DNA of 8,065 nucleotides from Bacteroidales bacterium (GTDB taxonomy: Bacteria; Bacteroidota; Bacteroidia; Bacteroidales; UBA932). Location of the stretch: positions 1-8,065 of the forward strand of contig JABUTQ010000252.1 in assembly GCA_021443605.1 (NCBI GenBank). Reading direction: 5' to 3'. This document shows positions 1 through 7,117 of the stretch, piece after piece (positions within the stretch are counted from its first letter, which is position 1; each line of letters begins with the position of its first letter). Position numbers and translations under genes: made by a program. The notes beneath the pieces were generated by a model. It searched no databases, was not told where the DNA came from, and saw nothing but the letters and a program-made list of their open reading frames with translations.

Positions 1-3000
1 TCCGATGCGATACTTGAAGTCTCTTTTATCGGTTATGTAACAAAGGTTGTCCCCCTTGCAGGGCAAACCTATGTGGAAATCACACTCGAAGAGGACAATT
101 TCTTCCTCGATGAACTTGTGGTTGTCGGATACGGCGTTCAGAAAAAGAGTGTTGTTTCGGCAGCTATCTCATCAATCACTTCAGAAGACTTGAAGAAAAC
201 GGCTCATACCCGTATTGATAATCTCCTCCAGGGTATGACTTCCGGCGTAACGGTGACATCTACCTCGGGTGCCCCTGATTCAGGATCACAGATTCGCGTC
301 CGCGGTATCGGTACAATCAACAATTCAGAGCCTCTCTATATCGTTGACGGTATGCCTGTTGGCGGTATCGACTACCTCAACCCGAACGACATTGAGCGTA
401 TCGAGGTGTTGAAAGATGCCGCTTCGGGAGCCGTTTATGGAGCTCGCGCCGCCAACGGTGTAATCCTCGTTACCACAAAGCAGGGTTCAAAGGGCAAGAC
501 ATCGGTTTCTTACGACTTCTCTTACGGTCTCCAGAATCCCTGGCGCAAACCTCAGGTGCTCAATGCCACTGAGTATGCCATAATGATGAACGAAGGCTAC
601 ATCAACAACGGACAGGTTCCCCTTTACGACAATCCTTACAAGTATGGACAGGGAACTGACTGGGTATCAGCAATATTCAATAACAATGCCCCTGTGATGA
701 AGCACGACTTGAGCATCAATGGCGGTAACGACAGGATACAGTTTACCACATCTGCAGGTTATCTCACTCGTGAAGGTACAATCGGCGGTAACTACGGCCG
801 TGCAAACTACGACCGTTTCACTCTTCGTCAGAGCTTGAATGCAACCCTCTTTGACGCTTCGCAGGACAGGAACTGGCTCAACAAGATGACCATTCAGACC
901 AGCGCTTCTTACGCTCACATCAACTCTACCGGTATCTCCACCAACTCTGAGTACGGCTCTCCTCTCGGATCTGCAATCGGAATGTCTCCGCTCGAGACCA
1001 TCTTTGCGGATGATGCAACAGTTCAGGGATACAAGGCTGCTCTCACTGAAAAACAGTTCGATGCCCTCATCAAAGACAAGAACGGCCGTTATTATACAGT
1101 AGTTGACGGTGTGAAGTACAACGAGCAGAGCAACCCTCTGGCAATGCTCGACCAGCCCGGCACGAAATATTGGACAGACAAGTTCGTTGCCAACGGAAAC
1201 GTAGAGCTCCAGATTTGGGACGGTCTCAAGTTCCGTTCTCAGGTCGGTATCGATATGGCATTCTGGGGAAATAGCGGATACAGCCTTCCTTACTATCTCT
1301 CTTCAAAGAACTACAGAATTGAAACTGTCACATCTACAACTACATACGACAAAGACGGCAATCCTGTGGTAACAGAGAAAACAAACTATGCCACAGGTGC
1401 ATCGCAGGAAATGAACCGCTCTCTCACCTGGCAGGTTGAAAACATCCTCTCTTACAACAAAGATTTCGACAAACATGGTCTTTCAGTGATTCTCGGTCAG
1501 AGTGCCCTTTCTTCTACATCTTCAAATGTAGGCGCTTCTGCAAATGGTCTGATGTATCCGTACGATCCTTATAAGATCTCCGTTAACAACACATTGGGAC
1601 AGGCCATCAACGGCGACCGCAATGGTTGGGGCTCTTGGAACTCAATCCCTTACAGACTGATATCTTACTTCGGTCGTGCGTCATACAACTATGATTCTCG
1701 CTATATGGCTGAAGTTACAGTCCGCGGTGATGCTTCAAGCCGCTTCGGAGACAATCACAAATGGGGCGTATTCCCTTCAGTATCTGCAGCTTGGAATATC
1801 AAGAACGAAGCATTTATGCAAGATGTCACCTGGCTCTCTACTTTGAAGCTTCGTGCTTCGTGGGGTGTCAACGGTAACGATGCCATCGGTAACTTCACAT
1901 ACGCAGTTTATATGAACTCCGGCAACAACTATCCTTTCGGTTCGGGCGCAAACGGCTCTGAAGTCATCAACATCGGTTCAAAACCTTCCGGTCTTGCCAA
2001 CCCCGACGTAAGATGGGAAGAGTCGAGACAGACCGACATCGGTCTCGATATGTCGTTCTTCAACAGCCGTTTGACTTTCAATTTCGACTGGTACAACAAG
2101 AAGACTGCAGGTATGCTTCTCTCACTCCCTGTACCGGGATATGCAGGCGACTCGTCACCTGTGGGCAACCTCGGCGACATGATCAACCGCGGTGTTGAAT
2201 TTGAACTCGGATGGCGCAGCCAGGCAGGAGAGTTCTCATACCATATCTCTGCAAATGCCACATACAACCGCAACAGGCTCACATACCTCGGTGACGATTC
2301 TACAGACCTCTATGGTTCGAGCCACAAGATTGGTCAGCTTACCCGCGGATCTATCGGACTTCCTTTCCCTTATTTCTACGGATACGTTGCAGACGGAATC
2401 TTCCAGAACGAAGCTGAAGTTCTGGCTCACACAAACAAAGAAGGTGGCCTTCTTCAGCCGAATGCAACCCCCGGTGACGTCCGCTTCAAGGACATCGACG
2501 GCAACGGCATTCTCGATGACAAGGACCGTACTTATATCGGCAAAGGTATTCCCGACTGGACATTCGGTGTGAACCTCGGCTTCGAATGGAAGGGCATCGA
2601 TTTCAATATGCTACTCCAGGGACAGGCCGGCGTACAGGCATTCAATGTGACTCGCCGTACTGACCTTTACTATATCAACCTTCCCAAGACTATTCTCAAC
2701 CGTTGGACAGGAGAGGGCTCTACAAACGTATATCCCAAGTTTGAGTTTACATCCGCAAACGAGAACTATCGCGTTTCAAACCTTTGGGTAGAAGATGCTT
2801 CGTTCCTTCGCGCCCGTAATGTACAACTCGGCTATACTCTTCCCAACCGCCTCACCAGCAAGATTTTCGTCTCAAGATTCAGAATCTATGTGCAGGCAGA
2901 GAATCTCTTCACTCTCACCAGATACTCAGGCTGCGACCCCGAAGTTACCGGTGGTAACGGATTCGGCACTGAGCTCGGTATCGACCGCGGTGTATATCCT

Positions 3001-3042
3001 CAGAACCGTACTTTCACTTTCGGTCTCAACTTAACATTCTAA
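1..3042 (+). CDS. susC: SusC-family TonB-dependent outer-membrane oligosaccharide transporter, 5' partial
   Basis: This gene encodes the outer-membrane barrel that imports oligosaccharides together with its SusD partner. The frame is open from base 1, giving 1013 residues before the TAA, so the true start lies upstream. A GTG at 73 is an internal valine, because coding similarity continues through the preceding 24 codons. The first ~35 residues look like the end of the carboxypeptidase-regulatory-like domain usual at SusC N termini. Next comes the TonB-box-like LDELVVVGYG (residues 36-45) and the plug, with IRVRGIG (98-104), PLYIVDGMPV, and the run IERIEVLKDAASGAVYGARA followed by NGVILVTTK. 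The rest is a beta-barrel ending in TFTFGLNLTF, with the terminal Phe typical of outer-membrane barrels. Family members are usually about 1000-1100 residues, so roughly 80-110 residues, including the signal peptide, are probably missing. The family is certain. The substrate is inferred only from the downstream beta-glucanase. Confidence 0.97.
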   Translation, partial: SDAILEVSFIGYVTKVVPLAGQTYVEITLEEDNFFLDELVVVGYGVQKKSVVSAAISSITSEDLKKTAHTRIDNLLQGMTSGVTVTSTSGAPDSGSQIRVRGIGTINNSEPLYIVDGMPVGGIDYLNPNDIERIEVLKDAASGAVYGARAANGVILVTTKQGSKGKTSVSYDFSYGLQNPWRKPQVLNATEYAIMMNEGYINNGQVPLYDNPYKYGQGTDWVSAIFNNNAPVMKHDLSINGGNDRIQFTTSAGYLTREGTIGGNYGRANYDRFTLRQSLNATLFDASQDRNWLNKMTIQTSASYAHINSTGISTNSEYGSPLGSAIGMSPLETIFADDATVQGYKAALTEKQFDALIKDKNGRYYTVVDGVKYNEQSNPLAMLDQPGTKYWTDKFVANGNVELQIWDGLKFRSQVGIDMAFWGNSGYSLPYYLSSKNYRIETVTSTTTYDKDGNPVVTEKTNYATGASQEMNRSLTWQVENILSYNKDFDKHGLSVILGQSALSSTSSNVGASANGLMYPYDPYKISVNNTLGQAINGDRNGWGSWNSIPYRLISYFGRASYNYDSRYMAEVTVRGDASSRFGDNHKWGVFPSVSAAWNIKNEAFMQDVTWLSTLKLRASWGVNGNDAIGNFTYAVYMNSGNNYPFGSGANGSEVINIGSKPSGLANPDVRWEESRQTDIGLDMSFFNSRLTFNFDWYNKKTAGMLLSLPVPGYAGDSSPVGNLGDMINRGVEFELGWRSQAGEFSYHISANATYNRNRLTYLGDDSTDLYGSSHKIGQLTRGSIGLPFPYFYGYVADGIFQNEAEVLAHTNKEGGLLQPNATPGDVRFKDIDGNGILDDKDRTYIGKGIPDWTFGVNLGFEWKGIDFNMLLQGQAGVQAFNVTRRTDLYYINLPKTILNRWTGEGSTNVYPKFEFTSANENYRVSNLWVEDASFLRARNVQLGYTLPNRLTSKIFVSRFRIYVQAENLFTLTRYSGCDPEVTGGNGFGTELGIDRGVYPQNRTFTFGLNLTF

Positions 3043-3045
3043 ATT

Positions 3046-3050
3046 GGAGG
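3046..3050 (+). promoter_or_regulatory. Shine-Dalgarno-like ribosome binding site for susD
   Basis: GGAGG lies 8 bases before the ATG at 3059, inside the 16-base susC-susD gap. It fixes the susD start at 3059 rather than the in-frame TTG at 3044, which would add five non-signal residues and overlap this site. Strong Shine-Dalgarno sites are less common in Bacteroidota, and the next two genes here have none that is clear. Confidence 0.6.
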
Positions 3051-3058
3051 ATGATATT

Positions 3059-4576
3059 ATGAAAAATAGTTTTAAAGCATTATCAATCATAGCGTTGACC
3101 GTTCTTGCGGTTTCATCCTGCACAAAGGATTTCGTTACGGTGAAACATAATTCATCCGAGCCGCAGAGCGAATACTATATCAATGAGAGCCGTATGTTCG
3201 AAGGTCTTGTGGCTGCATACGATCCTCTCCATTGGTATGACTACTTCTATCAATATACAGCTCTCAATATGATGTCCGACATTATGTCTGATGACATCTA
3301 TTGCGGTGGTTCAAACGACGGCGACCAGCCTTCACTTGTGAAGATCCACTATTTTACTTCAACTCCTACGGAAATCGTAAATGTCCCTTGGACAACCTCT
3401 TATTCGGGAATCAACCGCTGCTGCCACGTCCTTGAAAACGTGGACAAAGTGCCTGGGATGTCCGATGACTCAAAGAAACTGTTCAAGGCAGAGGCAACAG
3501 CCCTCAGGGCATATTACTACACCGTGCTTTGGAAATTCTATGGAAACGTTCCTTATTATGACAAGAACCTCACCACCCCTTACACTGCTCCGCAGCTCAA
3601 GGCAGATGAGATTTATACAAAGATTGTAGAAGATCTCGAGGCCGTCATAGCAATGAATATCCTCCCGATGAAGCAGTCTCCGGACAAATATGGCCGCGTA
3701 ACCCTTGCAATGGTTTATATGCTTTATGCAGAGGTGGTTATGTATCAGAACGATAATTCAAGATACAACACGGCCCTCACTTATATGCAGAATATCATCA
3801 ACTCACACTCTTATTCGCTTGTTGCAGATTATGACGGTATTTGGGCAGAGACCGGCGAATGGGGCGCAGAGTCTATCTGGGAAATCAACTACATCAACGA
3901 AGGTGGTGTGAGAGACTGGGGTGCTCCGATTGCTGTCGGTGGTTCAGTATATCCCGTGCTCATCGGTATCCCCGGTGGTGTTGCCGGACAATACGTTGAC
4001 GGTTGGGGCTTCTCACCGGTTGCAGCAAAGACCTACGAAATGTTTGGCGAGGGTGACGTTCGCCGCGACGGCACAATCTACAATCACCTTGCCGTTGTGG
4101 GTGAATATGGCAATGGTATCAACGGAGGCCGTTGGCAATCAACCGGTTACTTCCTCAAGAAGTACATCGCCCGCGTAAATGGCAACCACGGATATAAAGC
4201 CAGCGACAACCTCAACTACGGCAATAACCAGAGAGTTTATCGCTATGCCGAAACCCTCCTGAACGCCGCTGAGCTTTCAGCCCTCTTGAACCAGGACGGT
4301 TCAAAATACCTCAAGGAGGTTCGTGATATCCGTAACTGCAAGGATACCGACACATCAATCGACGGTATTCTCGAGGAGCGCCACAAAGAGTTTGTGGGTG
4401 AAGGCAAGCGCTATTGGGACCTCGTCCGTACCGGCAAGGCCGCTTCCGTGCTCACTGCCGCAAGCCGTGCGTTCGATGGCAGCCAGCCTATCGACTGGAC
4501 TCCGAACAAAAAGTACTGGCCTATCCCTCAGAGCGAATGCGACAAGGATAAGAATATTGTCCAGAATAACTATTAA
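3059..4576 (+). CDS. susD: SusD/RagB-family surface glycan-binding lipoprotein
   Basis: The product is a 505-residue lipoprotein that caps the SusC channel and binds glycan at the cell surface. Residues 1-20 form a lipoprotein signal peptide ending at lipobox V-S-S-C, with Cys21 as the predicted acylation site. The following T-K-D-F resembles the start of many mature SusD proteins. Family motifs seen are AEATALRAYYYTVLWKFYGN (144-163, TPR-like helix pair), VYRYAETLLNAAEL (393-406), ILEERHKEFVGEGKRYWDL (437-455) followed by VRTG, and YWPIPQSE (486-493), with a NNY terminus. A Gly/Trp-rich stretch at 303-320 ends in GWGFSP, a common SusD element. Length is normal (500-600 residues). The start is the ATG after a GGAGG site, 16 bases past the susC stop, so the pair is surely co-transcribed. 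The function class is secure. The ligand, probably a beta-glucan, is inferred from neighbours only. Confidence 0.97.
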   Translation: MKNSFKALSIIALTVLAVSSCTKDFVTVKHNSSEPQSEYYINESRMFEGLVAAYDPLHWYDYFYQYTALNMMSDIMSDDIYCGGSNDGDQPSLVKIHYFTSTPTEIVNVPWTTSYSGINRCCHVLENVDKVPGMSDDSKKLFKAEATALRAYYYTVLWKFYGNVPYYDKNLTTPYTAPQLKADEIYTKIVEDLEAVIAMNILPMKQSPDKYGRVTLAMVYMLYAEVVMYQNDNSRYNTALTYMQNIINSHSYSLVADYDGIWAETGEWGAESIWEINYINEGGVRDWGAPIAVGGSVYPVLIGIPGGVAGQYVDGWGFSPVAAKTYEMFGEGDVRRDGTIYNHLAVVGEYGNGINGGRWQSTGYFLKKYIARVNGNHGYKASDNLNYGNNQRVYRYAETLLNAAELSALLNQDGSKYLKEVRDIRNCKDTDTSIDGILEERHKEFVGEGKRYWDLVRTGKAASVLTAASRAFDGSQPIDWTPNKKYWPIPQSECDKDKNIVQNNY

Positions 4577-4597
4577 TGGCTCTAAAATCTTAATTTT
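4577..4597 (+). promoter_or_regulatory. short AT-rich leader of the SGBP gene
   Basis: These 21 bases between the susD stop and the next ATG are A/T rich and contain no purine-rich Shine-Dalgarno site and no hairpin. AT-rich leaders of this sort are common translation initiation regions in Bacteroidota. A second in-frame ATG at 4607 is an equally plausible start. Using it would shorten the signal peptide by three residues. Confidence 0.4.
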
Positions 4598-7033
4598 ATG
4601 AGAATTATGAAAAGATTAGTTTCAATTATATCTTCTTTGGCAGTTGTCCTGATGCTTGCAGTCGGCTGCTATCCGGATGTATTGGTTCCCGATCAGAATA
4701 AACTCCCGTCAGCAGAATCATTTGACGTGGATATCAATATCAATCAGGAAACAAACTACGTTACCTTCACGATGAAGAACAAAGGGATGGTCCCTATGTG
4801 GATTTTCGGAGACGTCAAAATCGACAAGGCTCAGAACCAGAGATATGCCTATACCCAGAATGGTGTCACACTCCGTTTCCGCGAAGCCGGAGAACATCAG
4901 GTAGAGGTCAAGGCCTACAATGCCAATGGTGTGTCGCTTGGATCCAAAATGATGACTTTCGTCCTCAACAACACATACCGCGATCCATTCGATCCCTCTC
5001 CTTATCTCAAGGCGATTGATGGCGAATGGATTTGGAACTCGACCGTTGACGGCCATTTCGGCTGCGGTCCCGATTTTAACAATCCTAAATCTTGGTGGGC
5101 TGCCAAAGCCAATGAAAAGGCAGATTGGAGCCTTTACAACGACAAGATGAAATTCACTGCAGACGGCAAATACTCATTCGATCCGGGTGAGGATGGCAAA
5201 GTGTATGTGAATAAGGACTTTACCGGCACAGGCGAAGGTCCTCAGGGTGAGGACTACCTCATTTCTGTTCCCGCATACGAGACCACTTTCGAAATCGAAA
5301 ACAACTGGAACTCAGCAGGTATAGAGGAGATTTGGCTTGTGCTTCCCGCCAAGAAGAATCTCTCTTATATCCCTAACAATCAGATCTACGACTCTCCGAG
5401 ATTCTTGTTCATCGAATCAAAGCCTTCTAAAATCAAGACTGAGTTGATACTTGCAGCTGACAACGCTCCCAACGGAGACGGTACAATCTCGTGGTACTAC
5501 AACTTCGTCCATCCGGGCAAGATCATCACTCCCGAAGAGCTTCTTGCCGGTACAGATCCTGCAGGAAAGGTTTGGGTTATGGACAAGGATGTCAAAGGCC
5601 ATATCGGCTGCGGTTGGGATGTAGAGAATGCCGCCGGATGGTGGGCTGCCGGTCCTAACGAGAAAGAAGGCTGGGGTATGTATGACAACGAGCTTACCTT
5701 CTGCCCTGACGGTACATTCAAATTCAACTCCGGTCCTGATGGTCAAATATATGTAAACAAGGAAGTTACTGTATTTGGCGTAGTTGGGGCAACCGAAGAT
5801 TACTGCGTAGATTTTGCAAACAAGAATTGCAAATATCAATTCGACGGCGCAAATATTGTTCTCGAGAGCGAAAATACCATCGGTTATGTAAGCAGCGAGG
5901 CAGTATGGAACACTCCTGATTTCATCGTTACTGAATTGACCGAAACCAAACTTGTAATCGTATCGTTTGCAAAGACTGTCGGCAACCCTGACGGCATCGC
6001 ATGGCAGTATATCTTCAAGGCTCGTGACGTGCAGCCGGGTCCGGAACCTCCAAAGGTTATCTGGGCAGATGAAGACAGCCCCGCAAATCTTCTCAATGGT
6101 GGTCAACTCGCCCTTGCAAGCACATGGTTTGCAAACAACGACTGGGGAACTCTCGCTTCACAGCCTACTGTAACTATCTCAGGAAGGAATGCCGATGTTA
6201 CTGTAAATGAGGCCAATGGCGGACAGCAGTGGCAGGGACAGGTTCACCTCAACACAGGTGTTGCAATCGAAGAGGGCAAGGCTTACGATTTTAAGATTGT
6301 GCTTGAACCTTCACAGGATATAGCAGGTGCAACTGTTAAACCGCACCCGGAGGGAGATGATGCCCACTTCTTCTCAGAGGGACGTCACGACCTGAGCGGT
6401 TATGAAGAGAACATAATCACTTACGAAAACTTCTTGTCTGATTTCAGCACTGCAAATCTGGTGATTACCCTCGACTTCCCTTCTTGCGCACAGGGGACTG
6501 AAATCAAGGTTAAGGGTATCATTATCCAGAATCATAACGATGGTTCGGTTATCTGGGTAAGCCCCGACAGCCCTGACAATCTCGTGAACGGCGGAACTGT
6601 TGCCCTTGCAAGCACCTGGTTTGCAAACAATGACTGGGGTACTCTCGCTTCGCAGCCCACGGTTGTGGTTAATGGCAAGGATGTTGCTATAACCGTCAAC
6701 GAGGCCAATGGCGGACAGCAGTGGCAGGGACAGGTTCACCTCAACACCGGCATTGCAATTGAAGAGGGTAAGACTTACGATTTCAAGATTGTGCTCGAGC
6801 CTACACAAAGCATTGCAGGTGCAACGGTGAAGCCCCATCCGGAGGGAGATGATGCCCATTTCTTCTCAGAGGGACGCCACGACCTTGCAGAGTATGAGGA
6901 AAATGTCATTACTTACGTGAACTTCACCGCAGATTTCAGCACTGCAAATCTGGTGATTACTCTTGATTTCCCTTCTTGCGCCGCAGGGACCGAAATCAAA
7001 ATGAGCGGATTTATACTCCAGCTTCATAAATAG
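4598..7033 (+). CDS. multidomain surface glycan-binding lipoprotein (SGBP, SusE/F position): PKD-like + two A modules + two CBM4-like modules
   Basis: This is an 811-residue non-catalytic lipoprotein expected to hold polysaccharide at the cell surface. Signal residues 1-23 end at L-A-V-G-C, with Cys24 lipidated. Residues ~35-125 are a beta-rich PKD/Ig-like domain and probable spacer. Residues ~137-306 and ~316-477 are two copies (A1, A2) of a module with G-H-x-G-C-G-x-D, a W-W-A-A pair, N-E-K and D-G-x-x-Y-V-N-K. They match at 29 of 63 positions over 144-206 versus 326-388. Residues 486-647 and 650-811 are two CBM4-like beta-sandwich modules (B1, B2), about 80% identical, with W-Q-G-Q and exposed-looking Trp/Phe. 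No glycosidase active-site motif is seen. It sits third after susC-susD, the usual SGBP slot, directly before a GH16 gene. ATG 4598 is taken as start and 4607 is an alternative. The binding role is likely. The CBM4 assignment is from pattern only, and a beta-1,3- or mixed-linkage glucan ligand is inferred. Confidence 0.88.
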   Translation: MRIMKRLVSIISSLAVVLMLAVGCYPDVLVPDQNKLPSAESFDVDININQETNYVTFTMKNKGMVPMWIFGDVKIDKAQNQRYAYTQNGVTLRFREAGEHQVEVKAYNANGVSLGSKMMTFVLNNTYRDPFDPSPYLKAIDGEWIWNSTVDGHFGCGPDFNNPKSWWAAKANEKADWSLYNDKMKFTADGKYSFDPGEDGKVYVNKDFTGTGEGPQGEDYLISVPAYETTFEIENNWNSAGIEEIWLVLPAKKNLSYIPNNQIYDSPRFLFIESKPSKIKTELILAADNAPNGDGTISWYYNFVHPGKIITPEELLAGTDPAGKVWVMDKDVKGHIGCGWDVENAAGWWAAGPNEKEGWGMYDNELTFCPDGTFKFNSGPDGQIYVNKEVTVFGVVGATEDYCVDFANKNCKYQFDGANIVLESENTIGYVSSEAVWNTPDFIVTELTETKLVIVSFAKTVGNPDGIAWQYIFKARDVQPGPEPPKVIWADEDSPANLLNGGQLALASTWFANNDWGTLASQPTVTISGRNADVTVNEANGGQQWQGQVHLNTGVAIEEGKAYDFKIVLEPSQDIAGATVKPHPEGDDAHFFSEGRHDLSGYEENIITYENFLSDFSTANLVITLDFPSCAQGTEIKVKGIIIQNHNDGSVIWVSPDSPDNLVNGGTVALASTWFANNDWGTLASQPTVVVNGKDVAITVNEANGGQQWQGQVHLNTGIAIEEGKTYDFKIVLEPTQSIAGATVKPHPEGDDAHFFSEGRHDLAEYEENVITYVNFTADFSTANLVITLDFPSCAAGTEIKMSGFILQLHK
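5006..5515 (+). repeat. SGBP module A, copy 1 (A1)
   Basis: This copy encodes SGBP residues ~137-306. Landmarks are G-H-F-G-C-G (152-157), the W166-W167 pair, N-E-K (172-174), D-G-K-Y (189-192) and Y-V-N-K (203-206). Its second half, rich in Trp, Tyr and alternating hydrophobics, aligns only weakly with copy 2. Boundaries are approximate, and I cannot name a family for it. Confidence 0.7.
5543..6028 (+). repeat. SGBP module A, copy 2 (A2)
   Basis: This copy encodes SGBP residues ~316-477. It carries G-H-I-G-C-G (334-339), W348-W349, N-E-K (354-356), D-G-T-F (371-374) and Y-V-N-K (385-388), at a constant offset of 182 residues from copy 1 through this part. Identity there is about 46% (29 of 63), so the duplication is old. 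A short Pro/Gly linker, Q-P-G-P-E-P-P, at 479-485 separates it from module B1. Confidence 0.7.
6053..6538 (+). repeat. SGBP CBM4-like module B, copy 1 (B1)
   Basis: This copy encodes SGBP residues 486-647. It aligns without gaps to copy 2 at a fixed 492-base offset, with 129 of 162 residues identical by my hand count. Trp489, Trp510, Trp516 and Trp545 recur in copy 2 and are candidate ligand-stacking residues. The W-Q-G-Q-V-H-L followed by E-E-G-K-x-Y-D-F-K pattern resembles CBM4/CBM_4_9 beta-sandwiches, including laminarin-binding ones. Bases 6209-6255 and 6440-6468 are exactly repeated in copy 2. Confidence 0.85.
6545..7030 (+). repeat. SGBP CBM4-like module B, copy 2 (B2)
   Basis: This copy encodes SGBP residues 650-811 and ends at the stop codon, so the module forms the C terminus. 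The matching Trp residues are 653, 674, 680 and 709. Exact DNA matches to copy 1 include 6701-6747 (47 bases) and 6932-6960 (29 bases). Differences cluster at the edges and in a few loops, for example residues 689-698, while the core block N-E-A-N-G-G-Q-Q-W-Q-G-Q is unchanged. Confidence 0.85.
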
Positions 7034-7042
7034 CAGATAACG

Positions 7043-7055
7043 GCCTTTATAAGGC
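7043..7055 (+). other. small perfect hairpin after the SGBP stop
   Basis: GCCTT and AAGGC form a 5-bp perfect stem around a TAT loop, ten bases after the SGBP stop codon. No T-tract follows, so it is not a terminator alone. It might be a minor mRNA structure or chance. Confidence 0.3.
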
Positions 7056-7067
7056 AAACCTTCAAGG

Positions 7068-7111
7068 CGGGGGCCGGTCTGAGATGGCCCGGCTCCCGTT
7101 TTTAATTTTTT
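7068..7111 (+). terminator. probable Rho-independent terminator or attenuating hairpin between SGBP and GH16 genes
   Basis: CGGGGGCCGG (7068-7077) pairs with CCGGCTCCCG (7089-7098) in a 10-bp GC-rich stem with one G-T wobble and an 11-base loop. It is followed at once by T5-AA-T6 (7099-7111). This is the classic intrinsic terminator layout on the + strand. It lies only seven bases before the GH16 ATG at 7118. Because GH16 is on the same strand and functionally linked, the element may be partial, reducing but not ending read-through, or it may protect the 3' end of the susC-susD-SGBP message. I see no TAnnTTTG-type Bacteroidota promoter element between 7000 and 7118. Confidence 0.7.
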
Positions 7112-7117
7112 AAGTGT

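Noticed and set aside
73..75. GTG as a possible SusC start
   Set aside because: The frame stays open to base 1 and the preceding 24 residues fit the usual SusC N-terminal regulatory-like domain. A start here would also leave no signal peptide.
1929..2572. Overlapping open frames in other frames within the SusC gene
   Set aside because: They are shadows of the SusC frame. The SusC barrel is continuous across this region with no frameshift.
3044..3046. TTG as a possible susD start
   Set aside because: It would overlap the GGAGG site and add M-E-D-D-I ahead of a canonical lipoprotein signal that starts properly at ATG 3059.
5417..6106. 229-codon open frame on the - strand inside the SGBP gene
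   Set aside because: It lies wholly opposite a clear coding gene, has no recognisable domain and low-complexity, Cys-rich composition, and no ribosome binding site was seen. It is best explained by codon bias of the + strand gene.
6374..7057. Two - strand open frames (6374-6859 and 6866-7057) sharing a similar peptide
   Set aside because: The shared peptide is simply the reverse-strand reading of the B1/B2 repeat, not a gene family.
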